Shown here piece after piece: positions 18,716 to 27,500 of a stretch of 64,000 nt of DNA. The DNA comes from JAKVCB01 sp963578605 (GTDB lineage Bacteria > Planctomycetota > Planctomycetia > Pirellulales > Lacipirellulaceae), in assembly GCA_963578605.1 (NCBI GenBank), contig CAUZEA010000013.1:1-64000 (forward strand). The letters are read 5' to 3'. The notes below the pieces were generated by a model, which was given only the letters and a program-made list of their open reading frames with translations, made no database searches and was not told the DNA's origin. The stretch's first letter is position 1. Every line of letters begins with the position of its first letter. The position numbers were made by a program, and so were the translations under genes.

Positions 18716-18744
18716 GCGCGGGATACCTGGGAGGCTTCAACTGC
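18716..18744 (+). repeat. Inverted copy of an internal MFS gene segment (arm 1)
   Basis: On the plus strand these bases could encode GAGYLGGFNC. The same peptide is encoded on the minus strand by the N-terminal part of the broken MFS gene at 19759-19788. Twenty-four bases (18721-18744) match the reverse complement exactly, and the next six match with one difference. The copy lies at the very 3' end of the MFS gene, about 1 kb from its partner. Confidence 0.75.
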
Positions 18745-19917
18745 CGGCTGCCTGGTGACGCCGCAGGAAAAGCCACCCGGCCAGCAGCAGCGCGACGATC
18801 AGCACGCCCTGGGCAACCACAGACGTGGTGTAGTAGTCCATGCCGAGTGACAACAGGCCCGAGAGTCCGTAGCTGCCTGTGGCCAGCCCCACACCGAAAC
18901 CGAGTGTCAAAATCCCCCAGTAATGCGGATGCCGCCCGCTACCGCCGATCTCGCCGGTGCGGACTGAAGAAAGGGCCACACAGCAGAGCAGGAAAAATCC
19001 AATTATAAAGGCCGAGACCGACACCACCGTCACACTCCTGGTGAAGAGCACCAAGGCCACGGCCACCGCCCCCAGCAGATAATTGGCCAGCAGGCTCAGC
19101 GGTGTGCCGAGTGTGCGGGCGATTACGCTGCTGGTGAGGGCTCCCTAGCAGGCTCCCCACGCCGATCAGGCTGAAGAGCATGCTACTTTGAGCGGCCGTA
19201 ACACCGAGGTCACGGTGCAGGTAGTCGGTCAGAAACAGCGTGTGGGGCGTGATGCCGATTGCGGCCAGGAAATAGGCCGCCCCCAGGAGAAAAAGTGACC
19301 CGGCCACACCCCGCGACAGCGGCTCAGGCCGCGCCCGATTGCGGTTTGGCTGGGTCGCTGCGGTATTTGCCAGTGGCCAGGCAATGACCGCGGCCACGAG
19401 TGCCAGGGTGGCCTCAAACAGCCAGCCCCACATCACCGAGTGGCTGAGAAAGAACGGCACCAGCAGGCCCACCAACATGATGCTCCCCCCCGCCCCGGTA
19501 AAGACGACGCCACTAGCAACCTTTTTCCAGTTTTCGGGCACATGCGGCAGGGCCACCGAGGGAGTGTGGATGACCAGCGACGCTCCGCCCAGGCCCGTGG
19601 CGGCCCGACCTAACGCCAGCCACACGAAGCCCAGGTCCCAGGCACACATCACGAGTCCTCCCACGGCAATCACCAGGGAGAGTCGCAACAACAGTCGCAC
19701 GGAAAGGCCAGTAGGCCGGCAGAAAAAGTGCCCCCAGACAACCGATCAGGTAACCCAGGCAGTTGAAGCCTCCCAGGTATCCGGCGCCGGCCTTGGTGAC
19801 CCAGTGCTCGTCGATCAGTGAAGGAATCAGCGGCGTGTAGGCATAGCGGCAAAGGCAGAGCCCAACGGCGATCATCGAGAAACCGGCCAGCGTGGCGTAG
19901 AGAGGATGCTTCTCCAT
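18737..19917 (-). pseudogene. YbfB/YjiJ-type MFS transporter, broken by two frameshifts
   Basis: Three overlapping frames together make one 12-helix major facilitator protein of about 390 residues. The N-terminus is MEKHPLYATLAGFSMI from ATG 19917, with RYAYTPLIPSL typical of the YbfB/YjiJ group. After PAYWPF the frame must shift by one base near 19704 to enter RLLLRLSLVIAVGG. After GVGSLLG it must shift again near 19150 to enter ALTSSVIARTLG and the last helices, ending RRHQAAGS. Both look like single-base insertions relative to a working gene. The substrate is unknown. Either a recent pseudogene or two assembly errors; the amino acid sequence is otherwise well kept. Confidence 0.8.
19759..19788 (-). 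repeat. Inverted copy of an internal MFS gene segment (arm 2)
   Basis: This is the in-gene partner of the segment at 18716-18744. It encodes GAGYLGGFNC in helix 2 of the MFS protein. The two arms face each other, so recombination between them would invert the roughly 1 kb in between. Confidence 0.75.
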
Positions 19918-20508
19918 GGGTCAAGTTGCTACTGGGTGTTTTTGTACAGGGCAGTATTTGCTGAAGACATTATTTGCAGACCACTCGCTTTGCAGCAGTC
20001 TATTTGCAGACGACAAGCATTTTCAATCCAGTAACTTTCAAGCCCGCGATTTGCGTCGAGCTGCTTTCAATCGGTTGGACGTCCCCCCGGAAGATACTAG
20101 GGCTGGTTTTCCTCCGCATGAGAAGCTGAAACGCAAAGGAAAAAAAGGTGTGGCTTCGCGCAGGTTTTCAAGATCCGGTGAACAGCCGACAGGCGTTCAG
20201 TCGCGAGGTTCCCACGGGAAAGAACCTGTTTTCCAGCACAATTTTCCCAATCCTTGGCCCGACAGGACGGGGCGGATTGGGGCTTCTTCAGCTGGCTGGT
20301 TGGTCTGCATGTTTACCTTCCCGCCGTTGTCGTGGATCGTAGGTGGGCCACAGTCGACTTTGCCGCGGGCGGTCAATGACAGACGGTTAATAATTCGTAA
20401 TGCACCAGCTACAGATTTCTTTTACGACACGCTACAATTATTTGCGTTCACGCTTGGCATGCCTCAGGGCAACAACACATGCGTCCAATCAGCAAAAAAG
20501 GGGCCCCG
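19918..20508. other. Intergenic region with no recognisable gene
   Basis: I see no convincing gene. Frames that stay open have no protein-like composition. Three loose copies of a TATTTGC(A/T)GA(C/A)GAC-like string lie between about 19947 and 20015. The right part must carry the promoter of the secreted proteins that follow; I cannot place it with confidence. Confidence 0.4.
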
Positions 20509-21432
20509 ATGAAACGACCGTTCTTGAATACTATTTTCGCGTATTCCTTGACGCTTGCGGTTGTTACGGCAGGCTCTGGGCAAGAACCGCCGGCCAGCGG
20601 AACGACCAGTAACGACCGGGCTGCCATCGGCCAGGCCGTGCAGGCGTATGTGAGGGCGTACAACAATCACGATGCCAAGGCACTGGCCGACCTCTGGTTG
20701 CCCGATGGTGTTTATATGAACCGGGGTAGTGGCGAACAGGTCACCGGTCGCGAGGCACTTGAGCGAGACTTTGCGACCCATTTCGCGCGATGGCCAGATG
20801 CAAAGTTGGAGGTCCAGACCGAATCGGTCGAATTTGTGTCGCCTAATGTGGCAGTTGAACAGGGGAAAGCTATCGTGCTGCTGGGAGAGATCGAGCCGAT
20901 CAAGAGTCACTACAGTGCAGTCTACATCGAACGCGAAGGCCGCTGGTTGATTGACCGTGTTAGCGAGGAACAAGACCCCTTGGAACTCCAGTCTAATTAC
21001 GATCATCTCAAGCAACTGGAGTGGATGATTGGCACTTGGGTCGACCATGAAGGAGGGGAGGTCGTCAAGACCGAGTGCCAGTGGTCACGCAACAAAAATT
21101 TTCTGGTCCGCGCGTTTTCGGTTTCTGTCGGAGGGGAGCTTGAACTGTCGGGAATGCAATTGGTTGGCTGGGATGCCGCCAGAAAGGAAATTCGAAGTTG
21201 GGTGTTTGATTCCGAGGGGGGTTTTGCTGAAGGAGAATGGTCACCGGTGGGTGATCGGTGGCTGGTAAAAACCACAGCGACTTTGCCCGACGGTGTTACC
21301 GCGTCGTCGACCAGTGTCTTTCAATCCTTGGACGACAATAGTTTTTCGTGGCAAAAAGTGAACCGCGTCGTCGATGGCGAGATTCTGCCCAACATCAGTG
21401 AAATCATCATTGTGCGGGAGACAACCCGATAG
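20509..21432 (+). CDS. Secreted SnoaL/DUF4440-like protein
   Basis: An exported two-domain protein of about 307 residues. The signal peptide is MKRPFLNTIFAYSLTLAVVTAGSG. Residues about 35-150 form an NTF2-like SnoaL/SgcJ domain (VQAYVRAYNNHDAKALADLW, GREALERDF, YSAVYIEREGRWLIDRV). Residues about 165-305 form a second beta-rich domain that begins LEWMIGTW and resembles DUF1579-like modules. No enzyme activity can be assigned. ATG 20509 is preferred over ATG 20479 because it places the charged N-region directly before the hydrophobic core. The next gene starts 48 bp downstream and is probably co-transcribed. Confidence 0.8.
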   Translation: MKRPFLNTIFAYSLTLAVVTAGSGQEPPASGTTSNDRAAIGQAVQAYVRAYNNHDAKALADLWLPDGVYMNRGSGEQVTGREALERDFATHFARWPDAKLEVQTESVEFVSPNVAVEQGKAIVLLGEIEPIKSHYSAVYIEREGRWLIDRVSEEQDPLELQSNYDHLKQLEWMIGTWVDHEGGEVVKTECQWSRNKNFLVRAFSVSVGGELELSGMQLVGWDAARKEIRSWVFDSEGGFAEGEWSPVGDRWLVKTTATLPDGVTASSTSVFQSLDDNSFSWQKVNRVVDGEILPNISEIIIVRETTR

Positions 21433-21480
21433 TTCTCAGAAGTCGTAATCCACTTTCCCCATTTCATCCCAGGTAAAACG

Positions 21481-22932
21481 ATGAAACGTTCAATTCTTGT
21501 TGCCGTTGGCTTGTTACTCACATTGATTTGGTTCGCAGAAGATGCGACCCCGCGTGGGAGAGGCTCTGGGGGGGATCGTAGCGGTGCTTCTGGTGGTGGA
21601 TCGCCCGGCGGAAACCGTACAGCGTCCCAGGGAAGTCGTTCACGTCCCTCTTCCGGTCATGCGCCGTCGATGAGTCGCAGAGCGAGTTCCTCCCGAATAC
21701 CGAGCGGGTCGCGTTCCTCGTCCGCTGGCCGGGACCGATCAAACCGGGGAGTGCCCCAGACAAACCGTCCTGGGGGAGATCGCCAGTCCGCAGCCGGAAG
21801 ACAGCCAGACCGGTCACAAACCCGCGAGCGGCGTCCGACTGCTGGAGACCGGCGCACGCGACCGGCCGATCAAAGGTCCGATCGGTCGAGACCCGGCCAG
21901 CGTGACGTGCAAAGGTTCCTCGACCTCAAACAGCCCAACCGTGATCAGCGGTCCGGTTCCAGATTGGCTGCCGGGGCTGCCGCCGGGGTGGGAAGTCAAG
22001 CAGTCGCCGATTTTTTAAGAGATCGTTCGGGCACCGGCGCGCCTTCCAATCGCCTGGGCCGACCCAATCGTGGTGAACGCCCTGAGCGTCCTGACCGCTC
22101 CGATAGTGGTCAGCGCCCCAGCCGACCCGACGGCAACCGCCCCAACCGACCTGACGGCAATCGTCCCAACCGACCCGACGGCCATCGCCCCAACCGTCCT
22201 GACGGCCATCGCCCCGACTACATTCGCGACCGCGACCGTTGGAACGATTGGCGGAAGCAACACAGCAAACAAGTCCGCTCAAGTTTCTACCGCGACTATC
22301 CCGGTTGGCGGAATTGGTATGGCAATCAGTTTTGGCATCGGTATCCGGATTTTCGCTGGCGTTTTCATTTCGACAGCTGGACTCCCGCAGTTTGGGGTTC
22401 GGTCGTGAGGTGGTTGCCGTGGACATGGTCCCAGCCAACCTACTACAACTACGGGTACAACGTTTATTACGAGGGCGACACGGTCTATTACAACAACCAA
22501 CCGATTGCCTCAACTGAGGAATATGCCGATCAAGCTGCTACCATTGCGGCCAGTGTGCCTACAGACCTGAACGACGAAAAAATTGACTGGATGCCGTTGG
22601 GTGTCTTTGCGCTCACTGAGGATGGCGAGTCAACCGGTGCAGAGCCTACGCTCTTTTTACAGCTGGCGCTCAGCAAGGAAGGGGTGATTGGTGGTTCGTT
22701 GCAAAATACAGAGACCGACAAAGTTGTCGCGATCGAAGGTATGGTCGATAAGGAAAGCCAGCGTGCTGCCTGGACGATAGAGGGAAAAACCTCGCCGATC
22801 ATGGAGACCGGTGTCGCCAACCTGACCGAGGACGAAACGCCGGCCCTGGTCCATTTTTCGGACGGTCAAACACAACAATGGCTGATGGTCCGTCTGGATG
22901 AGCCGAAGGAGACCGGGGAATCGTCATCTTAA
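21481..22932 (+). CDS. Secreted Arg/Gly/Asp/Pro-rich repeat protein
   Basis: A 483-residue exported protein. Residues 1-24 are a signal peptide. Residues about 25-245 are disordered and very rich in R, G, S, D and P, including four tandem 8-residue repeats of RPNRPDG(N/H) at about 212-243. Residues about 250-310 form a Trp/Tyr-rich segment (WRNWYGNQFWHRYPDFRW, YYNYGYNVYYEGDTVYY). The last 150 residues form a compact domain with LFLQLALSKEGVIGG and ending in acidic residues. Similar Tyr-rich NVYYEGDTVYYN segments occur in other planctomycete surface proteins, from memory. Function unknown; a cell-envelope structural or nucleic-acid/polyanion-binding role is possible. Confidence 0.8.
   Translation: MKRSILVAVGLLLTLIWFAEDATPRGRGSGGDRSGASGGGSPGGNRTASQGSRSRPSSGHAPSMSRRASSSRIPSGSRSSSAGRDRSNRGVPQTNRPGGDRQSAAGRQPDRSQTRERRPTAGDRRTRPADQRSDRSRPGQRDVQRFLDLKQPNRDQRSGSRLAAGAAAGVGSQAVADFLRDRSGTGAPSNRLGRPNRGERPERPDRSDSGQRPSRPDGNRPNRPDGNRPNRPDGHRPNRPDGHRPDYIRDRDRWNDWRKQHSKQVRSSFYRDYPGWRNWYGNQFWHRYPDFRWRFHFDSWTPAVWGSVVRWLPWTWSQPTYYNYGYNVYYEGDTVYYNNQPIASTEEYADQAATIAASVPTDLNDEKIDWMPLGVFALTEDGESTGAEPTLFLQLALSKEGVIGGSLQNTETDKVVAIEGMVDKESQRAAWTIEGKTSPIMETGVANLTEDETPALVHFSDGQTQQWLMVRLDEPKETGESSS
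22114..22209 (+). repeat. Four 24-bp in-frame tandem repeats
   Basis: Units 22114-22137, 22138-22161, 22162-22185 and 22186-22209 each encode RP(N/S)RPDG(N/H). The unit length is a multiple of three, so gain or loss of copies would keep the frame. Third-position differences between units suggest the array is not brand new. Confidence 0.8.
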
Positions 22933-22977
22933 ATCCTTGCGGGCCGTTTCGATGCTCGCGACCGCGACTGTTTTACA

Positions 22978-24270
22978 ATGCCACGATCCGGATTACAACT
23001 CGCCTTACTTGGTGGCAAACCGGTCGGCGAAGTCCAACAGCCGCCATTCCCGGTATTTTCGGCCCGGGCCCGTCGCCGAGTCGCCCAACTTCTTGAGCAA
23101 AGCAAGGTGCTTGCCTTTGACCGCAACGTTCCTGAAGTGCGTGAGGCCGAGAGTGCCTTGTCCAAGTACCATGGTGGTCGGCACGTGATGACCCTTTCCT
23201 CGGGTCACGCATCGCTACAAATGGCACTGGCGGGTTTGGATATCGCCGACGGTGACGAGGTGATCACCACTCCTTATAGCTACGCGGCGTCGACGTCGTG
23301 CATCCTGCACCAGAATGCCATCCCGATTTTCGCCGACGTCAACAGGAATACCGGGCTGATTGATGCCAAAGCCATCGAAGAACGGATTACCTCCCGCACC
23401 CGCGGTATCCTTGTGGTGCACCTGTACGGTCACCCTTGCGATATGACGGCGATTATGCGTGTTGCAAATCGCCATGGTCTTCCGGTCATTGAGGATGGCA
23501 GCCAGGCTCATGGTGCTACCTGGAAGGGTGTTGGTGTGGGGAACTTTGGAATGGCTGCCGGATTCTCCTGCATGGGCGGCAAGCAACTTGCAGCTAGCGA
23601 AGCCGGGTACCTTGTGGCCAAAGACAGAGATGTCTATTGGCGTGCATCTCTCTATTGCCAGCACATGGGGCGGAGCACTGAACAAGGTTTTCCCGACGAG
23701 TTTCTGCCGTATGTGGACTCACTGGTGTACACCTATCGCATTACAGCTCACGATGCCGTATTGCTCACCGAGCAGCTTAAAAAACTTCCCCGCGAGATCG
23801 AAGGACGTCGCCAGAATATCGCCCATTTGCGGACACGGCTGGCGGATTCGAAATACCTGTCCTGGCCCCAACACAGCAAGCACGGCGATCCATCGCATTA
23901 CATGTGGACGATGAACTTTCGTTCGGAGGCGGCCGGCATTCATCGGGATACATTTTTGAAGGCCGTGCAAGCCGAAGGATTGCCCATGGCGAACTATTTA
24001 TCAGCGGTCATCCCAACCTCTTCCCGCCTGCAATGGAAGAACTACCGGGGGCCCCGTCCGCCATGGCTTTCGAACCTGCGGCGCTCGAAGGTCGTTTATC
24101 GCAGTCAAGATGTTCCAGGCGCCTGTTACAAGTTTGAGCATGCCCTTGAATTGCTGTTCCGTTTTTACAAACCAATGCCGAAAACCATGGATCGCATCGC
24201 CGACATTCTCTACAAGGTCGAAGACAATATCGATGCTCTGCGCGCTTATGAAAAGAAGATTCGAATGTAA
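22978..24270 (+). CDS. DegT/DnrJ/EryC1/StrS family aminotransferase
   Basis: A 430-residue PLP enzyme of the sugar aminotransferase (AHBA synthase-like) family. GHASLQMALAGL binds the cofactor phosphate, IEDGSQAHGA holds the pyridine-binding Asp, and Lys202 in FSCMGGKQLAASEAG is the likely PLP lysine. These enzymes usually add an amino group to nucleotide-linked keto-sugars; the neighbours give no clue to the pathway. Its 3' end is part of a duplication: about 223 bp of the coding region recur at 31318-31540. The short region after the stop, including a lipase 3' fragment, is duplicated too. Confidence 0.92.
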   Translation: MPRSGLQLALLGGKPVGEVQQPPFPVFSARARRRVAQLLEQSKVLAFDRNVPEVREAESALSKYHGGRHVMTLSSGHASLQMALAGLDIADGDEVITTPYSYAASTSCILHQNAIPIFADVNRNTGLIDAKAIEERITSRTRGILVVHLYGHPCDMTAIMRVANRHGLPVIEDGSQAHGATWKGVGVGNFGMAAGFSCMGGKQLAASEAGYLVAKDRDVYWRASLYCQHMGRSTEQGFPDEFLPYVDSLVYTYRITAHDAVLLTEQLKKLPREIEGRRQNIAHLRTRLADSKYLSWPQHSKHGDPSHYMWTMNFRSEAAGIHRDTFLKAVQAEGLPMANYLSAVIPTSSRLQWKNYRGPRPPWLSNLRRSKVVYRSQDVPGACYKFEHALELLFRFYKPMPKTMDRIADILYKVEDNIDALRAYEKKIRM

Positions 24271-24404
24271 GAACCGAGATATCGAACGGAAATCACTGAC
24301 AGGGGTCAATTCCGTTTTGAGGTTTGGGAGATCTTCACGTCAAGCTGGCGGCAACTCCTGAGAGTCCGGCAGCCCGTTCCAGAGCAGGGTTGCATAGTAA
24401 ACAG
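24048..24404 (+). repeat. Direct repeat, left copy: DegT/lipase 3' junction
   Basis: These 357 bp hold the last 74 codons of the DegT gene and the region beyond it. The matching right copy is 31318-31663, in the same orientation, offset by about 7.27 kb. In the DegT part I count 11 differences in 223 bp, of which 7 are synonymous. After the DegT stop the copies differ more and by about 11 bp in length. The repeats bound the insert that carries the giant secreted protein. Confidence 0.9.
24340..24404 (-). pseudogene. Lipase 3'-terminal fragment
   Basis: Read on the minus strand, this encodes VYYATLLWNGLPDSQELPPA and a stop. It matches the C-terminus of the intact class 3 lipase at 31599-32558 (VYYATLLWNALLESQELPPG). 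Upstream of 24404 the similarity stops, so only the last ~20 codons are present. It is part of the left direct repeat. Confidence 0.8.
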
Positions 24405-24540
24405 AGGAACTCAATTATCAGGTCGAGTCGCTCGTGTTGGGTTGCTGGATCTGCTGGACAACCAGGGCCACGATTACCAGGATGGCCCGGGCAAGAGTGT
24501 CGCAGAGCCATGCCGATCAGCGGCGTCACATCTGGCGTCC

Positions 24541-27500
24541 TTAACGCAGTGGCGGCGTGGCTTCCCGCACCATGGCCCCGTCCTTGTCGCTGGCAATCAA
24601 CAGGCCGTACTTGAGAACGTTCTCGAGGTCACCGGTGCTGACCGAAGCATAGTCAAACCGCCCCCGCAGATCGGTGTAACCATCCTTGTAGAACTTCACC
24701 GACCCGTCCCGCATCTGGGCATAGACCTTGACATAGACAGCCGCCAGTGGCTTTCGTGTCTCGGCATGCAGCACTCGCACCTGCCCATAATTCTGGACGA
24801 CCTGGACCGAGAGGGCATGGGAATAATAGGCACGCGTCTGCGTCTGGCCACCACCTACGATCTCCACCAGCACGTTACTACGTGAGAGCTCCTGGGGCAG
24901 CTTGAACTGGTGTGTTCCACCCCGGCCCGGCAGCTGGATCGTCTCGCTGCGATTGGGGCGAATGTAACTGAAGCCACCCGAGAACTCCTGCACGAAAGGA
25001 CTGCGGCTAAAGAGCAGCTCGATATCGATCTCGTAGTAGTTCACCTGCACGTTTTCCAGGTTCTGGAAATCGATTGTCACCTCACCACTTTCCACGTTGA
25101 AGTCAAAGCTGGGCTGGCTGTCAGCCAGCTGATCCTGGGCCTGGACCTGGTCATCATCATCGGCGACCTCCACTCCATCCCCACGAATCTCGTCGGCCTG
25201 GTTAACGATGTTGGTAAACATCGCATTCCAGTGTGCCACCGGGTGGTCGGCGTATGCCACGGCAATTGAACGAGCCAGCCGGGCATTGCCGCGTGAAAAG
25301 GCCAGGTAGGCGGAGAAGTAGTCATACTGCAACCGCGTCACCAGGGCATCGGGATTCACAGCTTCAAACATCGCCAGTGCTTCAACCATCCGGTCCTGCA
25401 GCAGCAGGTAGTAGGTCACGGCCATCATGTCTTCATCCGACAGCTTCCGCTTGTAACTCAACACGCGCAGCAGGCGATGATACTGGCCATAAAACCGATC
25501 ATTGAGGATCTGTCGTTTGGCACCCAGCTGGTGGGCCCGGGCGTTGACCAAGGGCCGGTACTCCATGTGCTCGTAGATCCGGCGGATGACCGGATCGATC
25601 ACCAGGATCGGGCTTTGCAGGTAGCTGCCACACTGGTTGACCAGGTTGTCAGCATGCTGCAGGAACTGGTTGATCTGTTCCGGCACATCATGCAGCATCG
25701 CATAGGACCAAAGCGTGTGGTGATAGGCGTGACGTTTCGAAAGCAGGCGGGTGATCTGCCGGAAGAACTCCTTGTCGGACATCCGGAAGGTAATCTTCGC
25801 CAGGTCCAGCCGATGGACATTATGGTTGTCCAGGTAGTCAATCACCTGCTGGTTCGTACCATTCTGCGAGACATACGCCCAGGAATTGGTATCCACCTCG
25901 GTCAGCGAGTCCACCACGTTGAAGGTGAACGGCATGGCATGTGCCAGCAGGGTCTCGTTGCCGGAGACGTGTGCCGGAAAATGGGCATACTCGCCAGCAG
26001 CGGGGAAGTAAAAGTAGTACTCCAGTGTCTGCGTGTGGAATCCTTCCAGCTCCATGTGCACGCTGCGCGTTGCCCGTCCACCCAACACCGGCAGGGCACC
26101 GATGGGAACTTGTAGCAGGACATCGAGTTTTTGACGTGAGGAAGTGGGATTCGTGATCACCACCTGGCAGCCGTAGACCGTGTGAACCAGGAATTCCCTG
26201 CTCACGAACTTGTCTCGCTGCTCGTTATCCACGTGAATGTAGCGATCCCCGTGCCGAAAAAAGTTCTGGCTGACGAGGATGGGAGCCTGTTGGTCCGCTG
26301 CCTCGACCTCCTTCACCTCCTCGTGGAAGACGATCGCCGGACCATCATTCACCATCCGCAGGCGGGTTTCATCCAGTGCCAGGTCCTGCTCGCCGGCCAC
26401 AAAGGGCAGGTCCAGGACTGCCAGGGCAAACATCATCTCGGTGAAGTTCCCCGTGGCCTCCGTCAGGTTGCGGGAATGGAAGGAACCATCCTCGTGGGCG
26501 GCCAGGTCATTCCAGAAACCATTCACGGTGACCCGGTCCGCGTTCTGGCTGGCGATGGGCAGCTTGTAGTAGTTATTCTCCACCCACTCACGCGTCTTCT
26601 CCTGTTCACGGTAGAGCTGCCGTACCTGGGACATGAAGATGCCGTTGGCGGAAAAATATTCTTTTGCAGCTCCAGCGTGACCATATCCCATGGATTTCCT
26701 GTACTTGCCATTGGCCCGGCCGTTTGTAGCCGGGCTATCTTTCAATAGTCCCAACTTGGACTTCTCCTCTTCCTCGAGCCGCAGGTTCCGCTTGTCAGCG
26801 GTCTTGCGGTCCTGGTCTGCTGCCTGCTGCTGACGACTCAATGGTTCCCGTTCCCGGGCTCTATCAGAACCGGCGGTCGCTGAGCGCGTCTCCGGACGGT
26901 TGGCCGGTGCTCCTCCCTCCGCCACGGTCGATTTCAACCGCCGGCTCGCCGTGACCTCGTCAATCAACTCCTGTTGAGCCGATTCGGCACTCAGGCCGCT
27001 GCGACTCAGGGCCGTTTCAAAGAGCTGGTTGTAGCGATCGATGTTGGGAGGGACCAGGTCGAACAGGTCATCCACGTGTCGCCGCGATGCCACCCGTTCT
27101 GCCGCCAGTCGCTGGCCCAGCAGGATTCTTTCCACGACGTTCAACTGTCGGTAATTCCACGGCTTGAGATATTCCTCCAGGGGCATCTCGACGAGCCAGT
27201 GATCGAGGAACGTCTTGTGCTGCTTGTTCGCCAGGTAGGGGCGAATCACGTTATCGAAGAAGTCACGGTCCTTGCGATAAAGGAAGAAATTCAATTCATG
27301 GCAGGCATGCTTGGAATAATGTTCAAGCTTCTGTTCCTCTTCCAGTTCCGGCCAGCCCAGCAGGAAATGGAATTCCTTGAGGTGGACATCGTTGTTGAGG
27401 GTCGCAAACAGCTGGTAGACGCGCTCGAGGCTGTTGAAGGTCTCGAAGCGACCGGTTGTCACGTCCTGGATCGTGAATGGCTGCTGGGCCTTTACCAGGC

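Noticed and set aside
19916..20512. 198-codon plus-strand frame
   Set aside because: Low-quality composition, no ribosome-binding site, and it overlaps the start region of the next secreted protein.
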